Part shown: positions 47,594-59,561 of the stretch, in pieces | How the letters are laid out: each line of letters opens with the position of its first letter | Position numbering within the stretch: the stretch's first letter is position 1 | DNA from: Chara braunii | Taxonomy: Eukaryota > Streptophyta > Charophyceae > Charales > Characeae | Direction: 5' to 3' | NCBI GenBank assembly: GCA_003427395.1 | Contig: BFEA01000202.1 | Span: forward strand, 47,955 to 111,954 | Length of the DNA: 64,000 nt | The notes under the pieces: model-generated | Databases searched by the model: none | What the model was told of the DNA's origin: nothing | Seen by the model: the letters and a program-made list of their open reading frames with translations, nothing else | Position numbers and translations under genes: made by a program

Positions 47594-49560
47594 TTGGAGT
47601 TGGCCATTGCCGAGGGGTATACCGACGTGGCCAATTTCGGCCGTTTGATCCATGAGGTCTTACGAATGCAATCAGCCGCGCGGGGCTGAAAAGACACTTG
47701 CGCAAGGATGACACACATAAATCGAGAAATAGTCCAATTTTTTTTCCGACCCCATTGGGCATCGAACTCTGGGTTGCACTTTGGAAAGTACCCTATGTGC
47801 ACTTCGACGTGATATTTGGCTTCAACCCTCCCCCCCCTAAAAAAGGATGAAAGAAACGGAGCGCAAGATGGTGCATGGAGAACTAACAGGGCGCAAGATG
47901 GCGTATGGAGTCCCCATGAAAAGTTGCAGGCGCCACGAACGATCGTTCTTCATCTACAAGGTAAGTTTGTCGTTTCGTTTTTTTAGTTTCTTAAATTTGT
48001 TTTTAGATTCTTTTTTTTTCTATTTATTTTTGGATTCCTTTTATATTTTTTTTCTTAGACTTTCCTTCTTACATTTTTGTTATTTATGATCCCCTCGTTC
48101 CCCTTTGTGACTGTAATGTCCATCATGCACCCGTTCGTTTTTTTAAACAGGCAGCATGAGTTTCGAACGCCCGAACATGGGAGAAAGGGAAAAGAGACCT
48201 CGATAAGCGAGGCCCATCGATTCTTTAGTGTTTCAGGACTTGGAGATGAAGGGGCCGCTTCCAGAAATCTGGCCGTGGCATCCAGGCATGCGTCATTTTT
48301 TTATCCTTGGATAATGACTCTTTCTATCACTGTGAAGCTAGGCTGGTCAAGGTTTCCCCTGTACCTGACATTCTAATACACACGCGCGGCTGACGGGAAG
48401 ACCCTATTAAGCTTGACTTTAGTTTAACTTTATGAACTGATTGAGGGAGGGAAGAATGTCTGTTCATTTCGAACGACAGGCTGCCTATGCAGTAAAAAAA
48501 GGGGCAAGCAGAAAAAAAAAAGGATAAAAGAAAAAAACGGAAGAAAGAAAAGGAAAAAAAAAAGAAAGTAACGGCCATGTACGTGGCCGTGGTATTGACT
48601 GGGTGCGTGTGTGTATATGTGGGTGTGGTTGCGCCTATTCGTTTTTGAACAGACTGCAGTTTAGTTAGGTACAACCGTTCCCTGGAGTATGTGACCTGCG
48701 GGGAAGGCCAAATGCTTCTGGGAATGGAAGACCCAGGTTCCCCTAGGGGAACATCAACGTTTGTGGCCCTTGACCGTGACCTCAGATAAAGGGCCCAGGC
48801 AAGTTTCGAATTTTGATTGTGGTCAAAGTTACTGCCCACAGTCTTCTACTGGCTATAAAAGCCAGCAACACCCACACTTGTCTCACAGTTGTTGAGGCTG
48901 TAATGTTGCTCACTTGCACTTCAAGTGCAGATGAGCCCCATCATATTGTGAGGGGCAGTGCTGCCAACGAAGGTACTACTGGAGGAGGGAGTGGTGGTGT
49001 GNAAAATGAGAGGAGGTGTTGTTGGTGGAGAGCTGTGGGTNTGCATGATGAGGGGAGACGGTGTTGGAGGATAGCCTAGTGCAACCATAGCCAAGGGCCG
49101 GAGGCTCATTGCCCCACCCTGTGCTAGTGCCATGGCCGACGGGTTGCGTGAAGGTCTGAACGGTGCAGCAAGCGACACCTATTTTAGTGGGGTTATGTTG
49201 CCNAACTGCTGCCCCNNCATCAAGACCTTCCTAAGGGAAGGTGTTGTCGGACTGCCGCCACGACACCAAGACCTTCCTAAGGCAAGATGTTGCCGGATAC
49301 GCCACACGGCGCGGATGTTTTTTTATGTGAATAAGCGAAAGTGCTGCCCGTTCGGCAGTAGAGCAAGGACAGTGTACTCAGTGGGGCAGTTATGCTGCAA
49401 AAACTATGGGCGACCGTGCTGTAGAAAATTTCAACATGCCGTCAATTTTCAGACGGGATGTGTCGTCGAAATTATGGGGTGATATTGATTTTTTTGGTCA
49501 AGTATCGGTGCTGCTGAAATTGCACGGCGGAATGGGTTTTTACGGAAGTGCTTTTGGACA
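47594..49560 (-). repeat. R2 repeat, truncated copy in left arm
   Basis: The inverted R2 copy lacks everything beyond TTGGAG, four bases short of the R2 hairpin. It keeps a segment near 48808-48832 (AAGTTTCGAATTTTGATT) that the right arm has lost and that the copy at 42130 also has. Confidence 0.75.
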
Positions 49561-49565
49561 CGCTC

Positions 49566-49905
49566 CAGTTGACCTACCTCTGCAATTGCATTTAAAAACT
49601 TTCGTATGTGGGTCAGTANCTCGGTAGGGATACTGCCCTAAGGATGGTGACAACCCCTTTGGGAAGGCAAGTTGTGCCTTGCAGAAACTCACATTGTCGT
49701 AGGANATTATGGGAAGTACAGCTAACGCACCTGGCAAGAGTGGCGAAGAAACAATGAAACCACGTCTGCCTCGGCGGTTCGCGTGGTTATTATGCATCGT
49801 TCCTAAGTTGTCGTTTGTTTAGTNTTGTTATTTTGACTCCTGCATGACATAGTCGGGAGGACTCTCACCTTTTGCGAAAAAGGCGGGAACCGATGCGCTC
49901 GACAG
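49566..49905 (+). repeat. R3 repeat in left arm
   Basis: On this strand the tRNA-like face reads GTCAGTANCTCGGTAGGGATA (A-box-like, 49611-49631), followed by CTGCCCTAAGGATGGTGACA. It ends near GAACCGATGCGCTCGACA. Confidence 0.55.
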
Positions 49906-50210
49906 GTGCCGTCATTGTCAGGAATAACAGCTACCTATCGCTATCCCTGGTGGAATGACACTCGGGTATTTTATTGAATTATTAGTATCTTTTAAAAATA
50001 TGTATTATGACAAACCGTTATCAAACCTACCTTTTAAAAGATAGATCTTTCTTCTTTTATTAATGGTAAGTATGAATTGATCACCTTCCGCTTACCTCGA
50101 TAGAATGCTAAAAAAGTTTAATATTATGCTAATGGTGATAAATCTTACAAGTTATTTTGGCTTCTTACCTTTAGGCCTTATTGCTTGCAGGTTAATCTTC
50201 TTATAGCGAG

Positions 50211-50930
50211 ATGGTGGAAAGTAGCAGGCTTAATAATGGTCATTGGAACAGAATAAGAAACTTAATTGAAACACTCGGAGAGAAGGTCGAAAGAGCGTCT
50301 ACAACTCCTAAGATTGAGGTGTCAATTTTCAATGAAGATAATGTTGTACAATTTCTTTCAACTTTCAAGCAATTGGCTGTTGCTCATGAGTAAAGTGAGC
50401 AGACGATGTTGCAAAGAGTGATGTGATGGGTGCACATAGACGTGCATATGATGTAGCAAAGTTGGTCTATGAAGCCAAAAGTTGAACGAATTTTGAGAGA
50501 TTAGTGATTGCTAAGTTTTATGAGTCACCTGAAGCCCGAGATAGGAAAGGGAAAAGAAAGCAAAGAAATTACGGTAGTGATGACGGTAGTGAGAGAGATC
50601 AGTTAAAACATCATCATAAGCTTACTAAGGTTGAAAGGGTTGCACGTACCTTAGTTCAAGGTGGTTAAAAAACCAACCGTCGGGCCAAAGGAATTCAAAG
50701 CATCAGACCATTTGGATCTTGGGGAGATGTTCCGACCACTTCAGATATTAAGTCGCTAACTCGTATGCGAGGTGAACAGTTAAGTAGGAAGAAAAGGAGG
50801 AGACACGCTTTAGATTACTATAAATTTTTGAAATGTGTTTATTGTGATCTAAAAGAGGTCACGGTATAAAATTTTGTAGACGCTCTAAATTGAATGTTGA
50901 AAAGGGTATTGTTGTCGAGATGAGGAAGGA
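50211..50930 (+). pseudogene. Retrotransposon gag remnant in left arm
   Basis: An open 60-codon stretch, MVESSRLNNGHWNRIRNLIE, then VEVS or IEVSIFNEDNVVQFL and FKQLAVAHE. The pattern F-(N/D)-E-D-N-V..FL..F.QLA also occurs in the gag remnant of the spacer (51090-51650). Beyond the stop at 50391 other frames continue with basic stretches (KGKRKQRN, RKKRRRHALDYYKF). No zinc knuckle is preserved. Confidence 0.5.
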
Positions 50931-51650
50931 TTCTGGTTTGACTGGATCCACTCTCCGATCATCCTGGTTAAACGGGATAAGAAGAGTATTAGAGATGTAA
51001 TATTTGAACGAATATAAAATAGGATAAAAAAATTTGAATTAAATTGTATAAAGATTGACTGATGTTCCACCTGTTTTTTTGTTATGGCCAGGAGAAATGA
51101 AAGCAGAAAGTGAAAGTGAAGATGAATATCAAGATAAAATATATCGAATCTCCAAAGGATAGTTCATCTTCTACAACATAGAGATACGGAGAGAGAAAGT
51201 TAAAAAAAAAAAAAAAATCTTTATTTTCGATGACAACTTTGTTTCCACTTTCCTGGAGAAATTTGAGCAACTTGCATCCATCAATAAATGGGATGATCAT
51301 GAAACGTTGCAAGGAGTTTTGAGATATGTTGAAAAAAATCTTGTGGATATAGTATGGAAAATAGTCGTAGCATCAACGTGGTCGGAGTTTCGAGATATCA
51401 TGTTAAGTTTTCGTTCGAGGATAAATTGACGACATTAGAGGATTTGAAGAATGTCAAGCGGCATGCATACGTAATAGAAGAGAAGTTTTTTCTTGATTAT
51501 GAAAGGACCGCTCGTCGAATAGAAGGTTTAATAGATAAACATAAATATCTTATTTCCCTTGCAAATTTTTCTGCGGCAGAGCAGCAGGAGGTTATCCGTG
51601 GGGTAACCGGCAAGTCGGATTGGTCGAGGATCCGAGCGGGTATCCCTATT
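50931..51650 (+). pseudogene. Spacer of palindrome 2 with a second gag remnant
   Basis: Plus-strand frames read FDDNFVSTFLEKFEQLASIN near 51220, WSEFRDIMLSF near 51370, and FSFEDKLTTLEDLKNV then FSAAEQQEVIRGVTGKSDW (51420-51630). Together these resemble a gag domain and are related to the arm gag, but not the same copy. The coding signal ends exactly at 51650 where the right arm begins. Confidence 0.55.
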
Positions 51651-52370
51651 TCCTTCCTCATCTCGACAACAATACCCTTTTCAACATTCAATTTGGAGCG
51701 TCTACAAAATTTTATACCGTGACCTCTTTTAGATCCTAATAAACACATTTCAAAAATTTATAGTAATCTAAAGCGTGTCTCCTCCTTTTCTTCCTACTTA
51801 ACTGTTCACCTCGCATACGAGTTAGCGACTTAATATCTGAAGTGGTCGGAACATCTCCCCAAGATCCAAATGGTCTGATGCTTTGAATTCCTTTGGCCCG
51901 ACGGTTGGTTTTTTAACCACCTTGAACTAAGGTACGTGCAACCCTTTCAACCTTAGTAAGCTTATGATGATGTTTTAACTGATCTCTCTCACTACCGTCA
52001 TCACTACCGTAATTTCTTTGCTTTCTTTTCCCTTTCCTATCTCGGGCTTCAGGTGACTCATAAAACTTAGCAATCACTAATCTCTCAAAATTCGTTCAAC
52101 TTTTGGCTTCATAGACCAACTTTGCTACATCATATGCACGTCTATGTGCACCCATCACATCACTCTTTGCAACATCGTCTGCTCACTTTACTCATGAGCA
52201 ACAGCCAATTGCTTGAAAGTTGAAAGAAATTGTACAACATTATCTTCATTGAAAATTGACACCTCAATCTTAGGAGTTGTAGACGCTCTTTCGACCTTCT
52301 CTCCGAGTGTTTCAATTAAGTTTCTTATTCTGTTCCAATGACCATTATTAAGCCTGCTACTTTCCACCAT
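51651..52370 (-). pseudogene. Gag remnant in right arm
   Basis: Mirror of the left-arm gag remnant; the 60-codon stretch at 52370-52188 is identical in translation. Confidence 0.5.
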
Positions 52371-52675
52371 CTCGCTATAAGAAGATTAACCTGCAAGCAA
52401 TAAGGCCTAAAGGTAAGAAGCCAAAATAACTTGTAAGATTTATCACCATTAGCATAATATTAAACTTTTTTAGCATTCTATCGAGGTAAGCGGAAGGTGA
52501 TCAATTCATACTTACCATTAATAAAAGAAGAAAGATCTATCTTTTAAAAGGTAGGTTTGATAACGGTTTGTCATAATACATATTTTTAAAAGATACTAAT
52601 AATTCAATAAAATACCCGAGTGTCATTCCACCAGGGATAGCGATAGGTAGCTGTTATTCCTGACAATGACGGCAC

Positions 52676-53015
52676 CTGTCGAGCGCATCGGTTCCCGCCT
52701 TTTTCGCAAAAGGTGAGAGTCCTCCCGACTATGTCATGCAGGAGTCAAAATAACAANACTAAACAAACGACAACTTAGGAACGATGCATAATAACCACGC
52801 GAACCGCCGAGGCAGACGTGGTTTCATTGTTTCTTCGCCACTCTTGCCAGGTGCGTTAGCTGTACTTCCCATAATNTCCTACGACAATGTGAGTTTCTGC
52901 AAGGCACAACTTGCCTTCCCAAAGGGGTTGTCACCATCCTTAGGGCAGTATCCCTACCGAGNTACTGACCCACATACGAAAGTTTTTAAATGCAATTGCA
53001 GAGGTAGGTCAACTG
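52676..53015 (-). repeat. R3 repeat in right arm
   Basis: Mirror of the left-arm R3 copy. It begins CTGTCGAGCGCATCGGTTCC, like GTTGTCGAGCGCATCGGTCC at 57367, fixing one edge of the R3 family. Confidence 0.6.
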
Positions 53016-53019
53016 GAGC

Positions 53020-55680
53020 GTGTCCAAAAGCACTTCCGTAAAAACCCATTCCGCCGTGCAATTTCAGCAGCACCGATACTTGACCAAAAAAATCAATATC
53101 ACCCCATAATTTCGACGACACATCCCGTCTGAAAATTGACGGCATGTTGAAATTTTCTACAGCACGGTCGCCCATAGTTTTTGCAGCATAACTGCCCCAC
53201 TGAGTACACTGTCCTTGCTCTACTGCCGAACGGGCAGCACTTTCGCTTATTCACATAAAAAAACATCCGCGCCGTGTGGCGTATCCGGCAACATCTTGCC
53301 TTAGGAAGGTCTTGGTGTCGTGGCGGCAGTCCGACAACACCTTCCCTTAGGAAGGTCTTGATGNNGGGGCAGCAGTTNGGCAACATAACCCCACTAAAAT
53401 AGGTGTCGCTTGCTGCACCGTTCAGACCTTCACGCAACCCGTCGGCCATGGCACTAGCACAGGGTGGGGCAATGAGCCTCCGGCCCTTGGCTATGGTTGC
53501 ACTAGGCTATCCTCCAACACCGTCTCCCCTCATCATGCANACCCACAGCTCTCCACCAACAACACCTCCTCTCATTTTNCACACCACCACTCCCTCCTCC
53601 AGTAGTACCTTCGTTGGCAGCACTGCCCCTCACAATATGATGGGGCTCATCTGCACTTGAAGTGCAAGTGAGCAACATTACAGCCTCAACAACTGTGAGG
53701 CAAGTGTGGGTGTTGCTGGCTTTTATAGCCAGTAGAAGACTGTGGGCAGTAGCTTTGACCACGCCCTTTTATCTGAGATCACGATCAAGGGCCACAAACG
53801 TTGATGTTCCCCTAGGGGAACCTGGGTCTTCCATTCCCAGAAGCATCTGGCCTTCCCCGCAGGTCACATACTCCAGGGAACGGTTGTACCTTACTAAACT
53901 GCAGTCTGTTCAAAAACGAATAGGCGCAGCCACACCCACATATACACACAGGCACCCAGTCAATACTACGGCCACGTACATGGCCGTTACTTTTTTTTTT
54001 TTTTCCTTTTCTTTCTTCCGTTTTTTTCTTTTATCCCTTTTTTTTCTGCCTGCCCCTTTTTTTACTGCATAGGCAGCCTGTCGTTCGAAATGAACAGACA
54101 TTCTTCCCTCCCTCAATCAGTTCATAAAGTTAAACTAGAGTCAAGCTTAACAGGGTCTTCCCGTCAGCCGCGCGTGTGCATTAGAATGTCAGGTACAGGG
54201 GAAACCTTGGCCAGCCTAGCTTCACAGTGATAGAAAGAGTCATTATCCAAGGATAAAAAAATGACGCATGCCTGGATGCCACGGCCAGATTTCCGAAAGC
54301 GGCCCCTTCATCTCCAAGTCCTGAAACACTAAAAAATCGATGGGCCTCGCTTAGCGAGGTCTCTTTCCCCTTTCTCCCATGTTCGGGCGTTCGAAACTCA
54401 TGCTGCCTGTTTAAAAAAACGAACGGGTGCATGATGGACATTACAGTCACAAAGGGGAGCGAGGGGATCTAAAAAAACAAAAATGTAAGAAGGAAAGTCT
54501 AAGAAGAAAAATATAAAACGAATCCAAAAATAAATAAAAAAAACAAAATCTAAAAATAAATCTAAGAAACTAAAAAAAGGAAACGACAAACTTACCTTGT
54601 AGATGAAGAACGATCGTTCGTGGCGCCGGCAACTTTTCATGGGGACTCCATACGCCATCTTGCGCCATGTCAGTTCTCCATGCACCATCTTGCGCTCCGT
54701 TTCTTTCATCCTTTTTTGGGGGGGGGAGGGTTGAAGCCAAATATCACGTCGTAGGGCATATAAGGTACTTTCCAAAGTGCAACCCAGAGTTCGATGCCCA
54801 ATGGGGTCGGAAAACAAATTAGACTATTTCTCGATTTATGTGTGTCATCCTTGCGCAAGTGTTTTTTCAGCCCCGCGCGGCTGATTGCATTCGTAAGATC
54901 TCATGGATCAAACGGCCGAAATTGGCCACGTCGGTATACCCCTTGGCAATGGCCAGCTCCAAAAGAGCTAGCCCAGTTGGGCCCAGTCGGATTTGTTCCT
55001 TGCATCTGCAGCATGGAGTTCTACTGTGTTTGTTTACTGGGCTAGCTCCTATCATAGAAGCAAAAGCAACAACCCTACTGTTTGAAGGGTTGCGCTTAAT
55101 AGGTCGTCTGTCCATGGATTGGCAAGGTGTTGCTGCCTTACCCTTCCTGCCTGTGTCCCAGCAGACTGGCAATAGGCTTTGCTTATCTGCCTGTCTACCC
55201 CTTTACTATGGATGGCTCCCCATCTACGACTTGAAGGGTCAGCCAACGGGTAGGCCTCGACATTGGCCTGTTGGCCCTAGAAATAAAAAACTTTCCTACT
55301 TCGTTTGCATCGTGGCCCCATACCCAATGTGACCGTTTTTTTTGCCTACGTAGGTCATGAATCGCGCGGCTTAGCAGCCGCGCTTCATTATTTCAGGTAG
55401 GATAGGTTTAATTTTCACATTCCCAAGTCAACGCGCCTCTGCGGCCTTAACAAAAACGAAGCACTGCCAGTTACTTTCGTAACTCTCGGACCCCTCAAGC
55501 GTCCAGACTAAAGCTCGAAAACTTTTTGTCTCTCAGTCGTAGTTCAGGTTTGAATAAACTTTTGGCAAACGTCAGTCTTATCAAGTCCTTCAATTTAACA
55601 AAAAAAATCCGGACGGGGTCCGATGTTTAAAATCTCCGACAAATACCCTTGTCAAGGTATTTGCCCCGACAGTGGAAACC
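53020..55680 (+). repeat. R2 repeat, copy spanning the right arm edge
   Basis: Corresponds to 42130-44800. GTCCAAAAGCACTTCCGTAA opens it. The hairpin at 54966-55047 and the tail TTCAATTTAACAAAAAAAAT near 55588 are conserved. It lacks the 160-bp insertion of the first copy. Confidence 0.75.
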
Positions 55681-55700
55681 GAACATTTTCTGCCAAGCGC

Positions 55701-55731
<31 letters not shown>

Positions 55732-56235
55732 TTGCTAAAGGTGTCCTCGTGTAGTCGGTACAGGGGTCATTTGGACCATTCTGGTCCTTTGGGGGGGGCA
55801 TAGTTGGCAGCAAAAAGGGTGTGTGTGTGTATTTGTGTGTATGTGTGTGCGTATGTGTTGTGAAAGTACCTCAAATTATCTCCCTCGTTTCCTGCACAGA
55901 TCGACAAAACGTCCATGTATGCTACATTCGCTTTATCAATTACTACTGCAACGGGTGTTGTAGATGCTTCATCTTGCTGGTGTAGATGCTGCATCAGTAG
56001 CATCAATAAATTTGTGTGTGTGTTTGCGTATGTGTGTGTGTGTGTGTGTATGTGTGCATGTGTGTGTGATTATGTATTTGTGTGCAGCAAATGAAGCAGT
56101 TACATCATGTACGTTAATTACTGCAGCACCTGTTGTAGGTGTTACATCAGCAGATGTGTTTGTGCGCATGTGTGTAGGTTTAGGAGTGATGGTAATTCCT
56201 TTTGGACCCCCCCAACCCTTATATATTGTATATAA

Positions 56236-56304
<69 letters not shown>

Positions 56305-56310
56305 TTCTCG
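55681..56310. repeat. Cluster of simple repeats
   Basis: About 29 A at 55700-55728; TG-rich runs at 55817-55858 and 56015-56070; (ATA)n at 56236-56302 with one slip. GTAGATGCTTCATC and GTAGATGCTGCATC form a short tandem pair at 55961-55995. Confidence 0.9.
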
Positions 56311-57364
56311 CTCGGTCGATTTTTAGCCATGTTTTGGCTTGGTACCGAGCGTTCAGATTTGGTCACGAAGCCTGAACGTGATGCTACGCAGGTTATATAT
56401 CTTCATATTTGTTTATATCTTTGTTTAGATACTTGTCTATTTATGAATATATATATACATATCTCATATACTTAGCAATGTTAATGAATCTTTGTATAAA
56501 TGTGTATATATCTAAGCAAGGTTTGTACATATACATGTATGAAGGTAGGTATGCATACGTTGCGTTTCTATATATTTTTTATGTATTGATGTTTTCATAT
56601 AAATAGATATGTATGTGTATGCATGCATACAAACGTGTGTATATATGATATATTTATCTACTTACGATATATGATATATTTATCTACTTACGTATCCATG
56701 CGTTTATGTATATATGTATTTATCTATATACATATGAGTGTGCAAGCATGTATATTTGTAAGTACGTACGTATTTTTTAAGTAGTTTTCTTATATCTGTT
56801 TGTTTTTACATACATATATCTATATTTTTTTTAATCGATATTTTTCTTTATTTATTTGTTTTATTTAACTTATATGTATATGGATGAGTGAATACTAATA
56901 TATCATAAGAGTGAATTGTTCGATGAATCCTAATACAGAGAAGAAGAGGACAACAAATAAAGGATTTTGATATAACACCGTTTGATTGTAATTTCACCGA
57001 TTCATAAGTCAAACAATTCGAAAATATTTTTTTTATTAATTAATTAAAATTGAAAATCAGGAAATAAATAATAAATTGGAATAATAAAGAGTTCAAAAAA
57101 ATTTTGAAGCTAAGGAAACAATTTTTGTAAAATGTTTTTCTCTTATTTATCTAGCTATAGGTCCAAAAACACGTGTTTCTTTCACCGATTCATAAGTTAA
57201 ACCACTTGGAGTTTACAGGGTCCACCTAACCAATGATAGTATAAGTGATAATTTGTGGTAACCCTTTTGTATTTATATGTATTTGTTCTCTTGTTTATAT
57301 AATTTATGTACTTGTTTATATAATTTGTACTTAAGGTTGATTATGGACCATTGTACATAGTAAT
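56311..57364. other. AT-rich low-complexity region
   Basis: TATA, TATG and TTTA runs dominate 56400-56880. A right-end-like R1 terminus (GATGCTACGCAG) sits at 56380-56391 without a recognisable partner. No gene. Confidence 0.6.
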
Positions 57365-57775
57365 GTGTTGTCGAGCGCATCGGTCCTGCACGGAGACCCT
57401 GCCGGTCGCGTCACGCAGGATTTTGGGCGACTTGTTGCGGAGAGCGTTCGCGGCTCCGGCAGAGTGCGCCAGCCGTACCTCTCGCGAGCCCCTACGACAG
57501 GACAAGGTCACGCGAGGCACCACTTACCTCCACCTGCGGTAGCTGTCACCATCCCTTAGGTGGGCGTATCCCCGCCGAGCTACTGAACCAAATACAAAGT
57601 TTTTTCGTATGCAATTGCAGAGGTGGCCCAGCCAAGGGCGTTTCTCATTCGTTGTAGCACAAGGGGTACGCGCGGTCGAACGCCTAAAAATCGAACCCGC
57701 ACGCGAATCGACGCACGGGGGGGTTGAGGTCCCACACGCGACTCGACGCCGGTTGACTAGGACGCATCCTACATA
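57365..57775 (-). repeat. R3 repeat, longest copy
   Basis: A GC-rich, CpG-rich island in an AT-rich setting. Contains CTGTCACCATCCCTTAGGTG, CCGCCGAGCTACTGAACCA, TGCAATTGCAGAGGTGGCCC and the downstream CATTCGTTGTAGCACAAGG block. The minus strand shows CAGTAGCTCGGCGGGGATA as the A-box-like part. Open frames here reflect base composition. Confidence 0.6.
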
Positions 57776-58430
57776 CCACGCATTACACCACAACACTCAC
57801 ACACATGGAAGGCCACAAAACAAATAGCACAACAACACAACACCACAACAACACAACAACACTCCTAGTCCCTTCAGTATCCGACCCATAACTTTCGGAT
57901 GCAAAAATCGGATAGGCGTTGCGCGCGAGGCTTAGTATAAAATCGCGCGGATGCAAGGCCAACTCATATCGATTCGCAATGCAAGCGTATGCAAGCGGTC
58001 GCAAGGATGACGTACCATATAGTACCCACACTCATGCAATCCTTGTGAATCTCGAGGGTCGCGTTCGACGCTCAAGTGTCGGCTGATACACGCCTTGAAG
58101 GGTTAGTCTCTCGACGCTAGACAATCACCATGAGCGGTTGAAGACCACACCTTCTTCTGCACCCTGTGCAGAGGGGTTCAGTAGACAGCTCCAAGTTGTC
58201 GTGGCGGCGAAAGATCAAGGGGTTTGACTTTCACAGCTGCCACGGACCACAACGTCCAACCATACTAATTCTAAAAAGCAAAAGTTAAAAAGGAACCTCT
58301 CTTTTGTCTCGATGCAGAACTTAATCAATCACTACGCACGACCTCAATAAGTCGTACAGGCACAAGAAATATGATACAAAAACTATGAGAAGGGAGACGG
58401 TCACTCTCACAATCACGATGTGGCTTCCTT

Positions 58431-58479
<49 letters not shown>

Positions 58480-58964
58480 TACGCAAACCCAAGTCTGAAT
58501 CTCAATTCACAGAACATACTTGTAATCACATCAAAGATCCACATCAACAGAGCACACACTACACGGGGTTAACTTCAACCATTTTTTGCGCTTACACCCC
58601 TCGCTTTAGCCATACAAGCCTCACTCTTTGTGGAACTCTCAAAAATAAAATACTCAGCATCTTTATTAAATGACCATTCAATTAAAGTCCGGATAAAAAC
58701 ACAACAAAACAAATCAAACCACAGGGCTAAAGCCTTTAGGTTGAGTAGCAAGAATGGATTAGAGTTGAGCCGGAAACCGACCTGTTATCACAAGATAACA
58801 CAAGATGATCCTCGTAGGATCAACTTGAAGCTAGTCAAGCCTTGAATCAATCTTAATAAAAGTGACCTGCAATGCAGCACATGCCAGTACCCAAGCCAGA
58901 CTTGAATGATCAAGAAATAATCTTGCCTTCCTAACTAGCCTCTCATGTTTATCTAAAAATATAA
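57776..58964. other. Unassigned, with simple repeats
   Basis: ACAACAACAC-type repeats at 57785-57860 and an (AT)n run at 58433-58478. No gene seen between them. Confidence 0.6.
58433..58478. repeat. (AT)n microsatellite
   Basis: An uninterrupted AT dinucleotide run of just over 40 bases. Confidence 0.95.
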
Positions 58965-59170
58965 GAAACTTCGGCAGCATATCCCCAAAACAGGATGGGT
59001 TGCCAGATTTCTCCTAGCTGAAAATAATTTCTCTCTCCAAATTTTACAAAATTTCGGCAGCGCTTCCCGCAGGAAACGTGACTTTCCAGAATTTCTAAGA
59101 GTCCAAAAATGACTAACCTTTTCAGATTTGTAGAAATTTCGGTAGCACTTCCCGTAGGAACAGGAGGACG
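58965..59170. repeat. Three units of about 83 bp around TTCGGCAGC
   Basis: AACTTCGGCAGCATATCCCC, AATTTCGGCAGCGCTTCCCG and AATTTCGGTAGCACTTCCCG occur at about 58966, 59051 and 59137. Each is followed by CAGGA or TAGGAA. Sequences of this type occur in LTRs of some plant retrotransposons, from memory; no LTR pair is visible here. Confidence 0.65.
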
Positions 59171-59561
59171 CCAAGATTTATACAAAGCTGAAAACAGAAA
59201 GACAAAGCAAAGCTATACTTGGGACTAACTCCTCACACCTGCTTGATAATTCAGAATCAACGACATTCTGCACGACCTCTAGATGAGACCGTGAGCTAAC
59301 GCTGATCCTAACTCCTAGTAGGGTCAGTCCTATCTTATCCGAAGCTTCCCTTCTCATCATCCATCTCATCTGCCTATAGCTGCAACATTCAGCGAGCATC
59401 TAAAACAACTAACCTATCCAAATGATGCCCCAAGTGAGAGCCCACAAGCATGCATAGACAAACATCTCTCACAATCCCACATCCATTTAGGCCAAGTAGT
59501 TCATGAGATCACTTAGTTTTTTTCCCTTCTTATATCCCCCTTGCTTATGACATATGATCAG
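59171..59561. other. Unassigned
   Basis: No gene or repeat recognised. Confidence 0.5.

Larger units (their letters stand above)
47594..50930 (+). repeat. Palindrome 2, left arm
   Basis: Inverse of 51651-54962. Inside about 48850 the coordinates of the two arms add up to 102581 with only rare mismatches. All eight ambiguous bases (49002, 49041, 49203, 49216, 49217, 49619, 49705, 49824) mirror ones in the other arm. The outer 1.2 kb is more diverged. From outside in it holds R2 (inverted), R3 and a gag remnant. Confidence 0.95.
51651..54962 (-). repeat. Palindrome 2, right arm
   Basis: Inverse of 47594-50930. Ambiguous bases at 52757, 52876, 52962, 53364, 53365, 53378, 53540 and 53579 are the mirror partners. 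Outside the arm the R2 sequence continues without a break to 55680, so this arm is in its natural setting and the left one is the truncated copy. A deletion of about 25 bp near 53760 is private to this arm. Confidence 0.95.

Noticed and set aside
48813-49079. Open frame repeated in both palindrome arms and partly in the first R2 copy
   Set aside because: Conservation is no better than in non-coding R2 sequence and the 42130 copy has stops, so it is repeat DNA.
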